A DNA stretch of 15,356 nucleotides from Actinotalea sp. (GCA_014360395.1 JACIXM010000466.1:1-15356), one strand, 5' to 3'; counted from the first letter of the stretch, positions 1-7,640 are shown. Notes: generated from the letters alone by a model not told the origin. Made by a program: numbers and translations.

Positions 1-75
1 CCGCCGCCGACACGGAACGGCCGGGACGCGCGGCCCCACCCCGCGCGCCGGACCGGCCGGGGGTACGGTTCCTCG

Positions 76-978
76 GTGGACACGGGGGAGCAGGGACCGG
101 TGGGGCAGTCGTGGGCGCTCGACGCCGCGATCGGCTCCGCCACGGGCAACCACCGCAGGTCCAACCAGGACTCCGCCGGCTGCACGGACGCGGCCGTCGT
201 CGTCGCCGACGGCGTCGGGGGCCACGTGGGCGGCGACGTCGCCTCCTGGACCGTGGTGCGGCGCTTCCTCGCCGACCTCGACGCGCTCGCGGACGTCTGC
301 GCCGCCCCCATCACGGACCTGGGCCGCTGCGTGACGGACGCGAACGAGGAGCTGCGCCGCCGGTACGAGCGGGAGCCGTCGCTGGCCGGCATGGGCACGA
401 CCTTCACCGCGGTCGTGTGCGGCGAGGGCACGGTCCGCCTCGTGCACATCGGGGACTCGCGCGCCTACCTGCTGCGCGACGGGACGGGGCGGCGGGTCTC
501 GCGCGACCACTCGCTCGTCCAGCTGCTCCTCGACTCCGGCGAGATCGGGCCGGCTGAAGCGGTCGACCACCCGCACCGCAATGTCATCCTCCGCTCGCTC
601 ACCGGGTCCCCCGAGGACCCGCCGGGCCTCCAGCTCCGCGAGATCGAGGCGCGGGCCGGGGACCGGTGGCTGCTGTGCAGCGACGGGCTGACGGACCACG
701 TCGACGAGAGCCGGTGCCTGGAGGTCCTCGCCGACGCCGCCGGCCCGCGGGAGGCGGTCGACGCGCTGCTCGCCGCCGCCGAGGAGGCCGACGCGCGGGA
801 CAACGTCACCGCCGCGGTCGCCGACGTCGTCGCCCCGGACGCCGCTCGCGCCGGCCGAGCCGCCGGTCCCGGGAGCACCGACAGCGCCGCCGACGCCGAG
901 GGCACCGCCCGGTCCCCCCGGCTCGCGGGCGCCGCGGCCCAGGACGACCTGGGCGACGTCGGCGACCTCGCGGGCTGA
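76..978 (+). CDS. PP2C-type serine/threonine protein phosphatase
   Basis: Metal-dependent protein phosphatase of the PPM/PP2C family, predicted to remove phosphate from Ser/Thr of proteins in the cytosol and so oppose Hanks-type kinases. The full motif series is visible: RRSNQDS (D32), ADGVGG (D45-G46), GMGTTF (about 106-110), GDSRAYL (about 127-133), SDGLTD (D203) and RDNVT (D242), so the two-metal site looks intact. The catalytic domain covers about residues 18-252. The last ~48 residues are an Ala/Gly/Asp-rich tail with no membrane helix, so this is a soluble stand-alone phosphatase. The start is uncertain: GTG at 76 has only a weak G-rich stretch upstream (59-63), and the frame stays open to the window edge, so the true start could lie upstream. 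No kinase or FHA gene is visible nearby, so the partner is unknown. Confidence 0.9.
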   Translation: MDTGEQGPVGQSWALDAAIGSATGNHRRSNQDSAGCTDAAVVVADGVGGHVGGDVASWTVVRRFLADLDALADVCAAPITDLGRCVTDANEELRRRYEREPSLAGMGTTFTAVVCGEGTVRLVHIGDSRAYLLRDGTGRRVSRDHSLVQLLLDSGEIGPAEAVDHPHRNVILRSLTGSPEDPPGLQLREIEARAGDRWLLCSDGLTDHVDESRCLEVLADAAGPREAVDALLAAAEEADARDNVTAAVADVVAPDAARAGRAAGPGSTDSAADAEGTARSPRLAGAAAQDDLGDVGDLAG

Positions 979-1062
979 GCCGACGCCCCCGCGCGCCGGA
1001 CGGGACGAACGACCGGTGCCGGTGCGCCGCCGTCGTCGCACACTGGCGGGGAGGAGGCCGCC

Positions 1063-1797
1063 ATGCCCGCTGCCGCACGCCTGCCCCGCGTCGTCCTGCA
1101 CGCCCAGACGTCGGTCGACGGGCGGATGGCCGTCTCGGCCGCCACCCCGCTCCTGGCGGACAACCGCTGGCCGCAGGGCGACCCGTACCCGGAGCTGATG
1201 GCCCGCCTGGCCCCGCAGGTCTTCCTCGAGGGCGCCGGGTCCTTCGTCACCGACGAGGCGGCGCCGGCCCCGCTGCCGCCGGTGGACGCGGCCGACGACC
1301 TGCACGAGCACTGGGTCCCCGACGACGTCCGCGCACGGGCGACCCGCGGCTGGCTCGCCGTGACCGACAGCCGCGGGCGCGTGCGCTGGCAGTACAAGGA
1401 GTTCCCCGACGACGCCTGGGCCGGCTGGCACCTCCTCGTCCTCGTCGCGACGGCGACACCGTCGGCCTACCTGGCCTACCTGCGGCGCGAGCGGATCCCC
1501 TACCTCGTGGTCGGGCAGCAGCGCGTCGTGCTGCCGCAGGCCGTGCGCGCCCTCGGCGAGGTGCTCGGCGCGCAGACCGTCGTCGTGACGGCGGGCGCCC
1601 GGCTCAGCGGAGCCCTGCTGCGCGCGGGCGTCCTGGACGAGCTCGAGGTCGAGGTGCTGCCGATGTCCGTCGGCGGGACGACGACGCCCACCCTCTTCAC
1701 CACGCCGGACCTCGGGCCGGCGGACGCCCCGGTGCCCCTGCGCCTGCTCGGGGCGGAGCCGCGCGACGGGGGCCGGGTGCCCCGCCAAGAAAGTTGA
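1063..1797 (+). CDS. RibD C-terminal (dihydrofolate-reductase-like) domain protein, pyrimidine reductase family
   Basis: A 244-residue protein with the RibD_C fold, an NADPH-dependent reductase domain related to dihydrofolate reductase. It opens with a strand and the TSVDGRMA motif (about residues 16-23) typical of RibD_C. The C-terminal half has GAQTVVVTAGARLSGALLRAG and ELEVEVLPMSVGGTTTPTLF (about 165-213), the usual nucleotide-binding loop and final strands. No deaminase domain is present, so it is not a complete RibD. Many actinobacterial paralogues lie outside riboflavin clusters and their substrate is unknown; there are no rib genes here. ATG at 1063 is supported by GGAGGAGG at 1050-1057. 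The last residues (PRQES) look shorter and more polar than the final strand I would expect, so the C-terminus may be slightly altered. Confidence 0.82.
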   Translation: MPAAARLPRVVLHAQTSVDGRMAVSAATPLLADNRWPQGDPYPELMARLAPQVFLEGAGSFVTDEAAPAPLPPVDAADDLHEHWVPDDVRARATRGWLAVTDSRGRVRWQYKEFPDDAWAGWHLLVLVATATPSAYLAYLRRERIPYLVVGQQRVVLPQAVRALGEVLGAQTVVVTAGARLSGALLRAGVLDELEVEVLPMSVGGTTTPTLFTTPDLGPADAPVPLRLLGAEPRDGGRVPRQES

Positions 1798-1833
1798 AAC
1801 TTCCTGCATCCGGGCGCGCCCTCGGGCCGGTAG
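1791..1833 (+). promoter_or_regulatory. Candidate ECF (SigK-like) promoter of the DUF4397 gene
   Basis: GCATCC at 1806-1811 and CGGTAG at 1828-1833 are separated by 16 nt. This resembles the promoters described for mycobacterial SigK (CCATCC, then CCGAAT about 17 nt later). Just upstream is an AT-rich inverted repeat, AAGTT-GA-AACTT (1791-1802), which stands out in this GC-rich region and contains TGAAAC, a common ECF -35 form. The site lies 57 nt before the DUF4397 ATG. With an ECF sigma gene three genes downstream, autoregulation is plausible, but the promoter is inferred from sequence only. Confidence 0.4.
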
Positions 1834-1889
1834 TAGGGGTGTCAGCACGTTCCCAGACCCCGAGACGGGCCTGACCCAGGAGGAACACC

Positions 1890-2705
1890 ATGCGGAAGCG
1901 CCTCATCGCCGGCACCGCAGCCGGCTTCGCCCTTGCCCTCACGGGCGCCGTCCCTGCGGCCGCCGACAGCCACGAGGCCCAGCTCTCCGTCCTGCACGGC
2001 GTGCCGGACCTGACCGTGGACGTCTACGTCAACGGCGACCTCACGCTGGACGACTTCGAGCCCGGCGACCTGGCCGGGCCGCTCGCCCTCCCGGCGGGCA
2101 CCTACACCGTGGCGATCACCGCCGCGGACGCCGCGGACGACAGCGAGCCGGTCCTCGGCCCGATCGACCTGCCGCTCGAGGCGGGGATGAACTACACCGC
2201 CGTGGCGCACCTCGACGCCGACGGGGCCCCGACCGCGGCCCTGTTCACCAACGACATCTCCACCACCGCCGCCGGCGAGGGCCGCCTGACGGTCCGCCAC
2301 ACGGCCGCGGCGCCGGAGGTCGACATCCTCGCCGGTGACTCGCCGGTCCTCGAGGGCGTCGCCAACGGCGACGAGGGCGTCCTGGACCTGCCGGCCGGCA
2401 CCGTCTCCGCCGCCGTCGCGGCCGCGGGCACCACCGACCCGGTCATCGGCCCGGCCGACGTCACCGTCGCCGAGGGCGTCAACACGATCGTCTACGCGTG
2501 GGGCTCGCTCGAGGACGGGAACCTCGACCTCGCGATCCAGACGATCGACGGTCTGCACTCGGCTCCGTCGGGCGTCCCCTCCGGCGAGCTGGGTCTGGCC
2601 GCGCAGCAGTCGTCGACCCCCTGGGTGGTCGGCGCGGCGCTGCTCGCGGCCGCGGGTGTCGCCTTCGCCGTCCGTCGCCAGACGGTCGCGGTGAAGAACG
2701 ACTGA
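1890..2705 (+). CDS. Secreted, C-terminally membrane-anchored DUF4397 protein
   Basis: A 271-residue surface protein. Residues 1-25 form a classical signal peptide (MRKR, hydrophobic core, AAA before D26). The mature part holds two related beta-rich repeats of DUF4397 type, about 28-110 (LSVLHGVPDLTVDVYVNG) and about 131-215 (LTVRHTAAAPEVDILAG); each has an L-PAGT turn. A spacer (about 222-244, SAPSGVPSGELGLAAQQSS) leads to one hydrophobic helix (245-261) and a short charged tail starting RR. This layout matches a cell-wall sorting signal, but there is no LPXTG. ATG at 1890 follows AGGAGGAA (1878-1885). It lies upstream of a class F sortase and an ECF sigma/anti-sigma pair, a grouping that suggests a regulated surface protein, in the way SigK controls the unrelated MPT70/MPT83 fasciclin proteins in mycobacteria. 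Molecular function is unknown. Confidence 0.88.
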   Translation: MRKRLIAGTAAGFALALTGAVPAAADSHEAQLSVLHGVPDLTVDVYVNGDLTLDDFEPGDLAGPLALPAGTYTVAITAADAADDSEPVLGPIDLPLEAGMNYTAVAHLDADGAPTAALFTNDISTTAAGEGRLTVRHTAAAPEVDILAGDSPVLEGVANGDEGVLDLPAGTVSAAVAAAGTTDPVIGPADVTVAEGVNTIVYAWGSLEDGNLDLAIQTIDGLHSAPSGVPSGELGLAAQQSSTPWVVGAALLAAAGVAFAVRRQTVAVKND

Positions 2706-2712
2706 CCCGCCG

Positions 2713-2760
2713 GCCGGGGGTGCGGACCCCGTCCCCCTTCCTGGGCTCCGCACCCCCGGC
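2713..2760 (+). terminator. Hairpin after the DUF4397 gene (candidate terminator)
   Basis: A perfect 14-bp inverted repeat: left arm GCCGGGGGTGCGGA (2713-2726), right arm 2747-2760, 20-nt loop. It starts 7 nt after the DUF4397 stop codon. There is no T-tract, which is common for actinobacterial terminators. It could reduce read-through and lower sortase, sigma and anti-sigma expression relative to the DUF4397 protein. Confidence 0.6.
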
Positions 2761-2782
2761 TCACCGCTCGACCCGCACGCCG

Positions 2783-2815
2783 CGGGCCCGTCGCGCCGAC
2801 GGGCCCGTCGGCGCG
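2783..2815. repeat. 24-bp perfect palindrome with an alternative overlapping hairpin
   Basis: Positions 2792-2815 are a perfect 24-bp palindrome (half CGCGCCGACGGG, centre between 2803 and 2804). The segment 2783-2793 (CGGGCCCGTCG) is also exactly complementary to 2797-2807, forming an 11-bp stem with a 3-nt loop. The two structures share the middle arm and exclude each other. The element sits in the 253-bp stretch between the DUF4397 and sortase genes, which holds no gene. It could be an operator for a dimeric regulator, or part of a termination or processing signal. Confidence 0.6.
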
Positions 2816-2943
2816 CCGGGACCGGGCGGGGGCGACCGCCGCCGGGCCGGTCCGGCCGGCCCTGCTGCCAGGTGCCTCTCAGCCGCGCTCGCCCAGACTC
2901 CGACCCATCTGCCCACCGCGCCGGACCCCGGCACCCGCAGCCC

Positions 2944-2950
2944 AGGAGGA
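2944..2950 (+). promoter_or_regulatory. Ribosome binding site that sets the sortase start
   Basis: AGGAGGA lies 8 nt before the ATG at 2959. It supports this start over the longer reading from 2872, whose extra residues look non-coding and would hide the lipoprotein signal. Confidence 0.75.
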
Positions 2951-2958
2951 CCACCCGC

Positions 2959-3660
2959 ATGTCGACGCCCCGCCCCCGCCGCACCCCGCACCGCGCCCTG
3001 CGCACGGCGGCCGCGACGGCCCTCGGGGCGCTGGTGCTCGCCGGGTGTGCCGACGGCTCGGCCGACGAACCGGCCGGCGCCGCCCCGCCGGAGGTCGTGG
3101 CGACCGCGGAGCCGACCGGCGAGCCCGCCGCGGAGCCCACGCCCGCCCGGCCCGCGGTCGAGGTCCCGGTGCGCCGTGCGGACCTGTCCTCGTTCGAGGT
3201 CGAGAGCGTGGTCCAGCCGGTCGGTGTCGCGGTGCCCAGCATCGACGTGGCCATCCCTGTCGAACCCGTCGGGGTCCAGGACGACGGCCAGATGGAGATC
3301 CCGCCGCTGGCGGAGGTCGGCGGCTGGTACCGGTACGGCGCCTCCCCGGCGCAGGAGAGCGGCACGTCGGTCATCGCCGCCCACGTCGACTCGATCGCCA
3401 CGGGCGGCACCGGCCCGTTCGCCCGCCTGCGGGACGTCGCCGTCGGGGACCCCGTCGAGGTGACGCTCGAGGACGGGACGACGCAGACGTTCTCGGTCGT
3501 GGAGGTGCGTCGGGTCCCCAAGCCCACCGTCGAGTGGGAGGACGTGTTCGTCCGGCAGGGTGGCAAGCGGCTGGTCTTGATCACGTGCGGTGGTACGTTC
3601 GACCGAGGCGCTCAGAGCTACTCGGACAACGTCATCGTCACGGCGGAGCCGAGGGTGTGA
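2959..3660 (+). CDS. Class F sortase with lipoprotein signal peptide
   Basis: A 233-residue sortase-family cysteine transpeptidase, expected to cut a sorting signal on exported proteins and join them to the cell wall. Residues 1-30 are an Arg-rich start, a hydrophobic core and a lipobox LAGC (Cys30), so it should be lipid-anchored outside the membrane rather than held by a helix. An Ala/Pro/Glu-rich linker (about 31-70) leads to the sortase barrel (about 75-230). Candidate catalytic residues are His142 (AAHVDS), Cys210 (LITCGG) and Arg216 (TFDR); the Arg is less certain, since other class F enzymes may use one nearer the YSDN segment. PVGV...MEIPP and YSDNVIV are typical class F features. The sigma gene start overlaps its stop by one base. 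The likely substrate is the upstream DUF4397 protein, but this is inferred from position only. Confidence 0.87.
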   Translation: MSTPRPRRTPHRALRTAAATALGALVLAGCADGSADEPAGAAPPEVVATAEPTGEPAAEPTPARPAVEVPVRRADLSSFEVESVVQPVGVAVPSIDVAIPVEPVGVQDDGQMEIPPLAEVGGWYRYGASPAQESGTSVIAAHVDSIATGGTGPFARLRDVAVGDPVEVTLEDGTTQTFSVVEVRRVPKPTVEWEDVFVRQGGKRLVLITCGGTFDRGAQSYSDNVIVTAEPRV

Positions 3661-4301
3661 TGAGCGCGGGGACCGTCGCGGCGCTGCGCGTGCCGCTCCG
3701 CACGAGGGGGAAGCCGCTGACCGCCACCGAGGTGCATCTCGTGCGGGCGCCGTCCACCTGGGACGACGCCGAGGTGGCGCGCGCCTTCGCGGCCGGGGAC
3801 GAGGTGGGGCTGGCGGAGGCCTACCGGCGGTGGTCGGCGTTCGTGCACACCCTCGCCCTGCGGTCGCTGCGCGACGAGACCGACGCCCAGGACGTCACCC
3901 AGCAGGTGTTCGTCAACGCGTGGCGGGGCCGCTCCGGCTACGACGCGACCCGCGCCCTGCCGGGCTGGTTGACCGGGATCGCCCGGAACGCGATCGCCGA
4001 CGTCCACGCCCGCCGAGCGCGCGAGCGGCGGGACCAGCTCGCCGCCGTCGCGACGGTGGAACCCGTCGCCCAGGCCGAGACGGCCCAGGTGGCGGAGCGG
4101 CTCACGGTGGCGGACGAGCTGAGCCGCCTCGGCGAGCCGCAGCGCACGATCATGGCCCTCGCCTTCTACGAGGACCTCACCCACGACCAGATCTCCCGCC
4201 GGCTCGAGATACCGCTCGGGACCGTCAAGAGCCACATCCGACGCAGCCTGCTGCGTCTGCGCGACCGATTGGAGGTGGATGGTGCAGCACGTCGACCCTG
4301 A
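3660..4301 (+). CDS. ECF-type RNA polymerase sigma factor (SigK-like)
   Basis: A 213-residue group IV sigma factor. Region 2 spans about 50-120 ([17 protein letters not shown], then [14 protein letters not shown], the core-binding and -10 recognition part, and [11 protein letters not shown]). Region 4 spans about 152-203, with the helix-turn-helix [28 protein letters not shown] that reads the -35 element. ATG at 3660 overlaps the sortase stop (TGATG). The frame is open far upstream, to 3045, but that extension lies entirely within the sortase gene and is a shadow. It is followed at once by its anti-sigma gene. Pairing with an RskA-like anti-sigma factor and a surface protein resembles the mycobacterial SigK/RskA system. 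The signal and the full regulon are not known from the sequence. Confidence 0.92.
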   Translation: MSAGTVAALRVPLRTRGKPLTATEVHLVRAPSTWDDAEVARAFAAGDEVGLAEAYRRWSAFVHTLALRSLRDETDAQDVTQQVFVNAWRGRSGYDATRALPGWLTGIARNAIADVHARRARERRDQLAAVATVEPVAQAETAQVAERLTVADELSRLGEPQRTIMALAFYEDLTHDQISRRLEIPLGTVKSHIRRSLLRLRDRLEVDGAARRP

Positions 4302-5058
4302 GGTCATCGCGCTCGTCGCCCTGGGCGAACCAGCGGCCGACGACGACGCCCGGGCGCACCTGGCCACCTGTCAGGAGTGCGCCGAGGAGGTGGCCTCGCT
4401 CGCCGCCACCGTCGGTGTCGCACGGGGTGTCACCGCCGCCGACGCCCTCGTCATGCCGCCTCCGCAGGTCTGGGAGGGGATCCGCGGCGCGCTGTCGCTG
4501 AGCAGCGGGCTCGACCCCGAGACCTCGGCGACCCGCCCTGCGCCGCTGCCGGGCCAGGTCGCCCCGCCGCGCGACGAGCTCGCCGAGCGCCGGGCGCGCC
4601 GCGCCGGGGCTGTGCCCGGACGGGGTGGCGCGTGGCTCGGCGCCGCCGCAGCCGTGGGCCTGGTCGTCGGGGGCGTGGGCGGTGTGCTCGTCGGCGGGGC
4701 GGACGGCTCGGGCCAGCCCGAGGGCGTCGTCGTCGCGCAGGGCGTGCTCGACCCGCTGCCCGGCTGGGACGCGGGCGGCTCGGCGGTCGTCGAGGAGACG
4801 GCCGACGGGACCCGCGAGCTCGTCGTCACGCTCGAGGGCGGCGATGACCTCCAGGGCTACCGCGAGGTGTGGCTCATCGACCGCGAGGTCACCCGCCTGG
4901 TCAGCCTCGGCATCCTCGAGGGCACCGAGGGGCGGTTCGTCGTCCCGGCGAGCCTGGACCTGTCCGAGTTCCCCGTCGTCGACGTCTCCGACGAGCCGTA
5001 CGACGGTGACCCGGCGCACTCCGGCGACAGCATCATCCGGGGGATCCTGGACGCCTGA
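4279..5058 (+). CDS. Membrane anti-sigma factor, zinc-binding N-terminus with RskA-like outer domain
   Basis: A 259-residue regulator that should hold the adjacent ECF sigma factor inactive at the membrane. The N-terminal cytosolic domain has the zinc anti-sigma motif HLATCQEC (His27, Cys31, Cys34). A single helix spans about 118-139 (Gly/Ala/Val-rich), preceded by an Arg-rich stretch (104-115) that fits an inside orientation. The outer domain (about 150-259) matches the RskA C-terminal type: [45 protein letters not shown]. RskA-type factors are released by regulated proteolysis. It overlaps the sigma gene by 23 bases. ATG (4279) is followed directly by GTG (4282); GGAGG (4271-4275) is only 3 nt from the ATG but 6 nt from the GTG, so the real start may be the GTG. 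Confidence 0.9.
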   Translation: MVQHVDPEVIALVALGEPAADDDARAHLATCQECAEEVASLAATVGVARGVTAADALVMPPPQVWEGIRGALSLSSGLDPETSATRPAPLPGQVAPPRDELAERRARRAGAVPGRGGAWLGAAAAVGLVVGGVGGVLVGGADGSGQPEGVVVAQGVLDPLPGWDAGGSAVVEETADGTRELVVTLEGGDDLQGYREVWLIDREVTRLVSLGILEGTEGRFVVPASLDLSEFPVVDVSDEPYDGDPAHSGDSIIRGILDA

Positions 5059-5103
5059 CCGTTTCCGGCGCCGAGCCCGGTGCCGCCCGATGCCGCACAG
5101 ACA

Positions 5104-5140
5104 CGCACCGCGCGGGACCGGAGGGGTCCCGCGCGGTGCG
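5104..5140. terminator. Bidirectional hairpin terminator
   Basis: A perfect 16-bp stem: left arm CGCACCGCGCGGGACC (5104-5119), loop GGAGG (5120-5124), right arm 5125-5140. It lies between the convergent anti-sigma gene and the DUF6458 gene, so it can serve both directions. There is no T-tract on either side. Confidence 0.85.
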
Positions 5141-5158
5141 TCCGCCTGTGGCCGTCGC

Positions 5159-5383
5159 TCAGTACGCGGGCGGCGGCTGGCCCTCGTCGTAGCGCTCGAC
5201 GCGGTGCGCGGTGTGCGTGCGCTGCTGGTTGTGGACCAGGCCCAGGACGAGGGCCAGGATCCCGCCGGCGATCATGATGTAGCCGACGATGTTGAGGTTC
5301 ACGACCTCCCAGGTCTCCGGAGCGATCGCGAACGCCAGGATCGCGCCGACGACGATCAGGAAGATCCCCGATCCGATTCCCAT
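5159..5383 (-). CDS. Small two-helix membrane protein, DUF6458 family
   Basis: A 74-residue membrane protein that begins MGIGSGIFLIVVGAILAFAI. It has two hydrophobic helices (about 4-22 and 31-50) joined by a short loop (PETWEVVNLNIVGY), then a polar tail (HNQQRTHTAHRVERYDE, PPPAY end). Start and topology fit the DUF6458 group of actinobacterial proteins, whose function is unknown. The start at 5383 is fixed by AAGGAGG seven bases upstream; the longer reading from 5431 adds 16 residues that look non-coding. It is convergent with the anti-sigma gene and appears to be a single-gene unit, 117 bp from the upstream CopD-CtaG gene. Confidence 0.8.
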   Translation of the reverse strand: MGIGSGIFLIVVGAILAFAIAPETWEVVNLNIVGYIMIAGGILALVLGLVHNQQRTHTAHRVERYDEGQPPPAY

Positions 5384-5390
5384 GCTCGTG

Positions 5391-5397
5391 CCTCCTT
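5391..5397 (-). promoter_or_regulatory. Ribosome binding site of the DUF6458 gene
   Basis: AAGGAGG on the minus strand, 7 nt before the ATG at 5383. It decides in favour of the short start. Confidence 0.75.
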
Positions 5398-5448
5398 GTT
5401 CCGGACGCGGTCGCCCGACAGGCACGATCATGTCGCCGGACGGCGGAT

Positions 5449-5467
5449 CCCGCCTCCCGAGAGCGGG
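5449..5467 (-). terminator. Weak hairpin downstream of the CopD-CtaG gene
   Basis: On the minus strand CCCGC...GCGGG, with an inner CT/AG extension past one bulged T, can form about 7 bp around a 4-nt loop, 34 nt after the stop codon at 5501. There is no T-tract. It could be a terminator, or simply GC-rich sequence that folds by chance. Confidence 0.3.
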
Positions 5468-5500
5468 TGAGAGCGCGCCGAGGTGCAGATCAGCGGGCCG

Positions 5501-7552
5501 TCAGCGGGCCTCGTCGCGCTCGGCCATCCGCGCGAGCATCGCGTTGTAGGCGGCCAGCTCCTGGCCGCCGTCGCGGTCGGCGGCGCGGTCCTGCCGCCGG
5601 GCGGTCCGCTCGTCGTCGCGGGTCCAGGCGATGGCGATCCCGATGGCCAGGGCGAGCATCGGCACCTCGCTGATGCCCCACGCGATGGCCCCGCCGTCGC
5701 GCTGGTCCTCCAGCGCCGAGGGGCCCCAGGGCCGCCCGAGCAGCCCGAACCACTCGGGGACGAGCAGCACCTCCTGGGTGACGAGGGCGACGCCGAAGAA
5801 GGCGTGGAACACCATCGTCCCGAACAGCAGCACCAGCCGGATCGGGTACGCCGGGCGCGTCGGGCCGGGGTCGACCCCGACGAGCGCGTTGACGAAGAGG
5901 TACCCGGCGAGCGTGAAGTGCACGACCATCAGCAGGTGCCCGAGGGTCGTCGTCAGGGCGAGCTCGAAGGCCGGCGTGTAGTAGAAGACGACCATCGAGC
6001 CGGCGAAGTTCACCGCGGCGACCAGCGGGTTGGCGAAGAAGGTCGCCCAGCGCGAGTGCACGGTGCCGAGCAGCCACTCCCGGGGGCCGCGCGAGCCGTC
6101 CTTGCGCACGGGCAGCGCCCGGGACGCGAGCGTCACCGGGGCCGACAGCGCGAGGAAGATCGGCACGACCATCACCATGATCATGTGCTGGATCATGTGC
6201 GCGCTGAACAGGATGTGCCCGTACACGGCCGGCCCCCCGGACGTCACCCAGGCCAGCAGCAGCAGGCCGACGACGGCGCTCAGCGTCCGGGACACCGGCC
6301 ACCGGTCACCCCGGGCGCGCAGCCGGCGGACCCAGCGCACGTAGACCACCAGGCCCGCGGCGCAGCCGAACGCGACGAGCAGGTCCCACCGGAACGACGT
6401 CAGCCACAGCTCGGTCGTCGGGGGCGGCGGCAGCGGGTGGCCGGTGACGATCTCGGCCGGCGTCAGCTCGCCGGTGCGGGCCTGCGGGACGGGCGGCGGG
6501 GTGTCCCCGAGCACGGCCGACAGCCCGGAGATCGCCCCCAGGACCGCGATCTCGACGGCGACCAGCCGCCAGAACAGCGCCGGCGCGCGCCCGGACGCCG
6601 TCGGCTGCAGGCGGGGGATGACGGCGCGCCGGTGCGCGAGGCCGGCGAGGCCGAGCAGCGCGAAGAGCGCGACCTTGACCAGGAGCAGGCGGCCGTAGGC
6701 CGTCCCCAGCAGGTCGCCGGGACCGCCGAGCCGCAGGCCCGCGTTGACCAGGCCCGAGACCGTGATCGCCAGGTACGCCCAGCCGGCGACGGGGGAGAAC
6801 CGCGCGACCGTGGGCCGCAGGTCGTCCTCGAGCCGGTGCGCCACCAGCGCCAGCGCCGCGAGGCCGCCCACCCAGATCGCCGCGCCCGACAGGTGCAGGA
6901 ACATCGACGTCACGGCGAGGTCGTGGTTGGCGTCGCCGGCGGCGTGGCCCGTCTGCGACTGCAGCGCGAGGACGGCCAGGGCGGTCAGCCCGGCGAGCAG
7001 GGCACCGCGCGGCGTCGTGACCAGCAGGGCGACCACGCACACCAGGGCGGCGAGGACGACGACCGCGACGAGGGTGCGTCCCATGGGCACCTGCGTGACG
7101 AACAGCCCGAGCTCGGCGCCGAAGCCCGCGGACGAGGGCGGGGTGCCGCTCACCGTCGCGTAGCCGAGCACGAGGTCGCCGATCGCGGCGATCGTCCAGA
7201 CGCCGGCCGCCACCGCTGCGACGAGGACGGTCGCCGGCCACGCGCGGCCGTCCGAGGCCACGCGGCCCGTCCCGCGCGGCAGGACCGCCGCCGCGAGCAG
7301 CAGCGCCCCGACGACGACGGCTCCGGCGACCCGGCCCACCGCCGTGACCACGGACGTCCCCCAGCGGACGACGGCGCCCGGGTCTGCCAGGCCGCTGGGT
7401 GCCGTGATGCCCACGAGGAGGGCCGCGAGCAGCGCGGCCGCGACCGTGAGCACGGCCCCCGCGACCAGGCCGGCTCGGGCCGTCAGCGCGGGGACCGCGG
7501 CCGGCCGGGCCGTGCCGGGCCGGGGGGTGGTCGGCGACGCGGGGGAGGGCAC
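5501..7552 (-). CDS. CopD-CtaG fusion: copper transport domain plus caa3-type cytochrome c oxidase assembly domain
   Basis: A 683-residue polytopic membrane protein with two parts. The N-terminal part (about 25-345) has many helices and carries the CopD domain around 205-345; His203, His210 and His220 (in QTGH, ANHD and MFLHLSG) are candidate copper ligands. The C-terminal part (about 385-645) is CtaG_caa3 type, with His445, His452 and His456 (YGHILFSAHMIQHM) and further His at 539, 545 and 583; CtaG-type proteins help deliver copper to cytochrome c oxidase. The two halves are joined by a Pro-rich loop (about 351-380). This fusion is common in actinobacteria. The C-terminal tail (about 646-683) is charged and cytosolic. 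The start is GTG at 7552; I see no strong ribosome binding site. No cox genes are in the window. Confidence 0.9.
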   Translation of the reverse strand: MPSPASPTTPRPGTARPAAVPALTARAGLVAGAVLTVAAALLAALLVGITAPSGLADPGAVVRWGTSVVTAVGRVAGAVVVGALLLAAAVLPRGTGRVASDGRAWPATVLVAAVAAGVWTIAAIGDLVLGYATVSGTPPSSAGFGAELGLFVTQVPMGRTLVAVVVLAALVCVVALLVTTPRGALLAGLTALAVLALQSQTGHAAGDANHDLAVTSMFLHLSGAAIWVGGLAALALVAHRLEDDLRPTVARFSPVAGWAYLAITVSGLVNAGLRLGGPGDLLGTAYGRLLLVKVALFALLGLAGLAHRRAVIPRLQPTASGRAPALFWRLVAVEIAVLGAISGLSAVLGDTPPPVPQARTGELTPAEIVTGHPLPPPPTTELWLTSFRWDLLVAFGCAAGLVVYVRWVRRLRARGDRWPVSRTLSAVVGLLLLAWVTSGGPAVYGHILFSAHMIQHMIMVMVVPIFLALSAPVTLASRALPVRKDGSRGPREWLLGTVHSRWATFFANPLVAAVNFAGSMVVFYYTPAFELALTTTLGHLLMVVHFTLAGYLFVNALVGVDPGPTRPAYPIRLVLLFGTMVFHAFFGVALVTQEVLLVPEWFGLLGRPWGPSALEDQRDGGAIAWGISEVPMLALAIGIAIAWTRDDERTARRQDRAADRDGGQELAAYNAMLARMAERDEAR

Positions 7553-7640
7553 CTGGTCAGCGTACGTGCGCCGCCGGGCCCCTCCGGCACCGTGCGACGC
7601 GCCGTCTCAGCCGCGGGCCCCGGGGTCGGGTGGGGTGGTG

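Noticed and set aside
1842..3584. A 580-codon open frame on the minus strand opposite the DUF4397 and sortase genes
   Set aside because: Low-complexity Arg/Gly-rich reading with no start signal or family. The plus-strand genes have signal peptides, ribosome binding sites and conserved motifs.
3045..3659. A long N-terminal extension of the sigma factor
   Set aside because: It overlaps the sortase gene completely and its composition is non-protein-like; the ATG at 3660 gives the normal ECF length.
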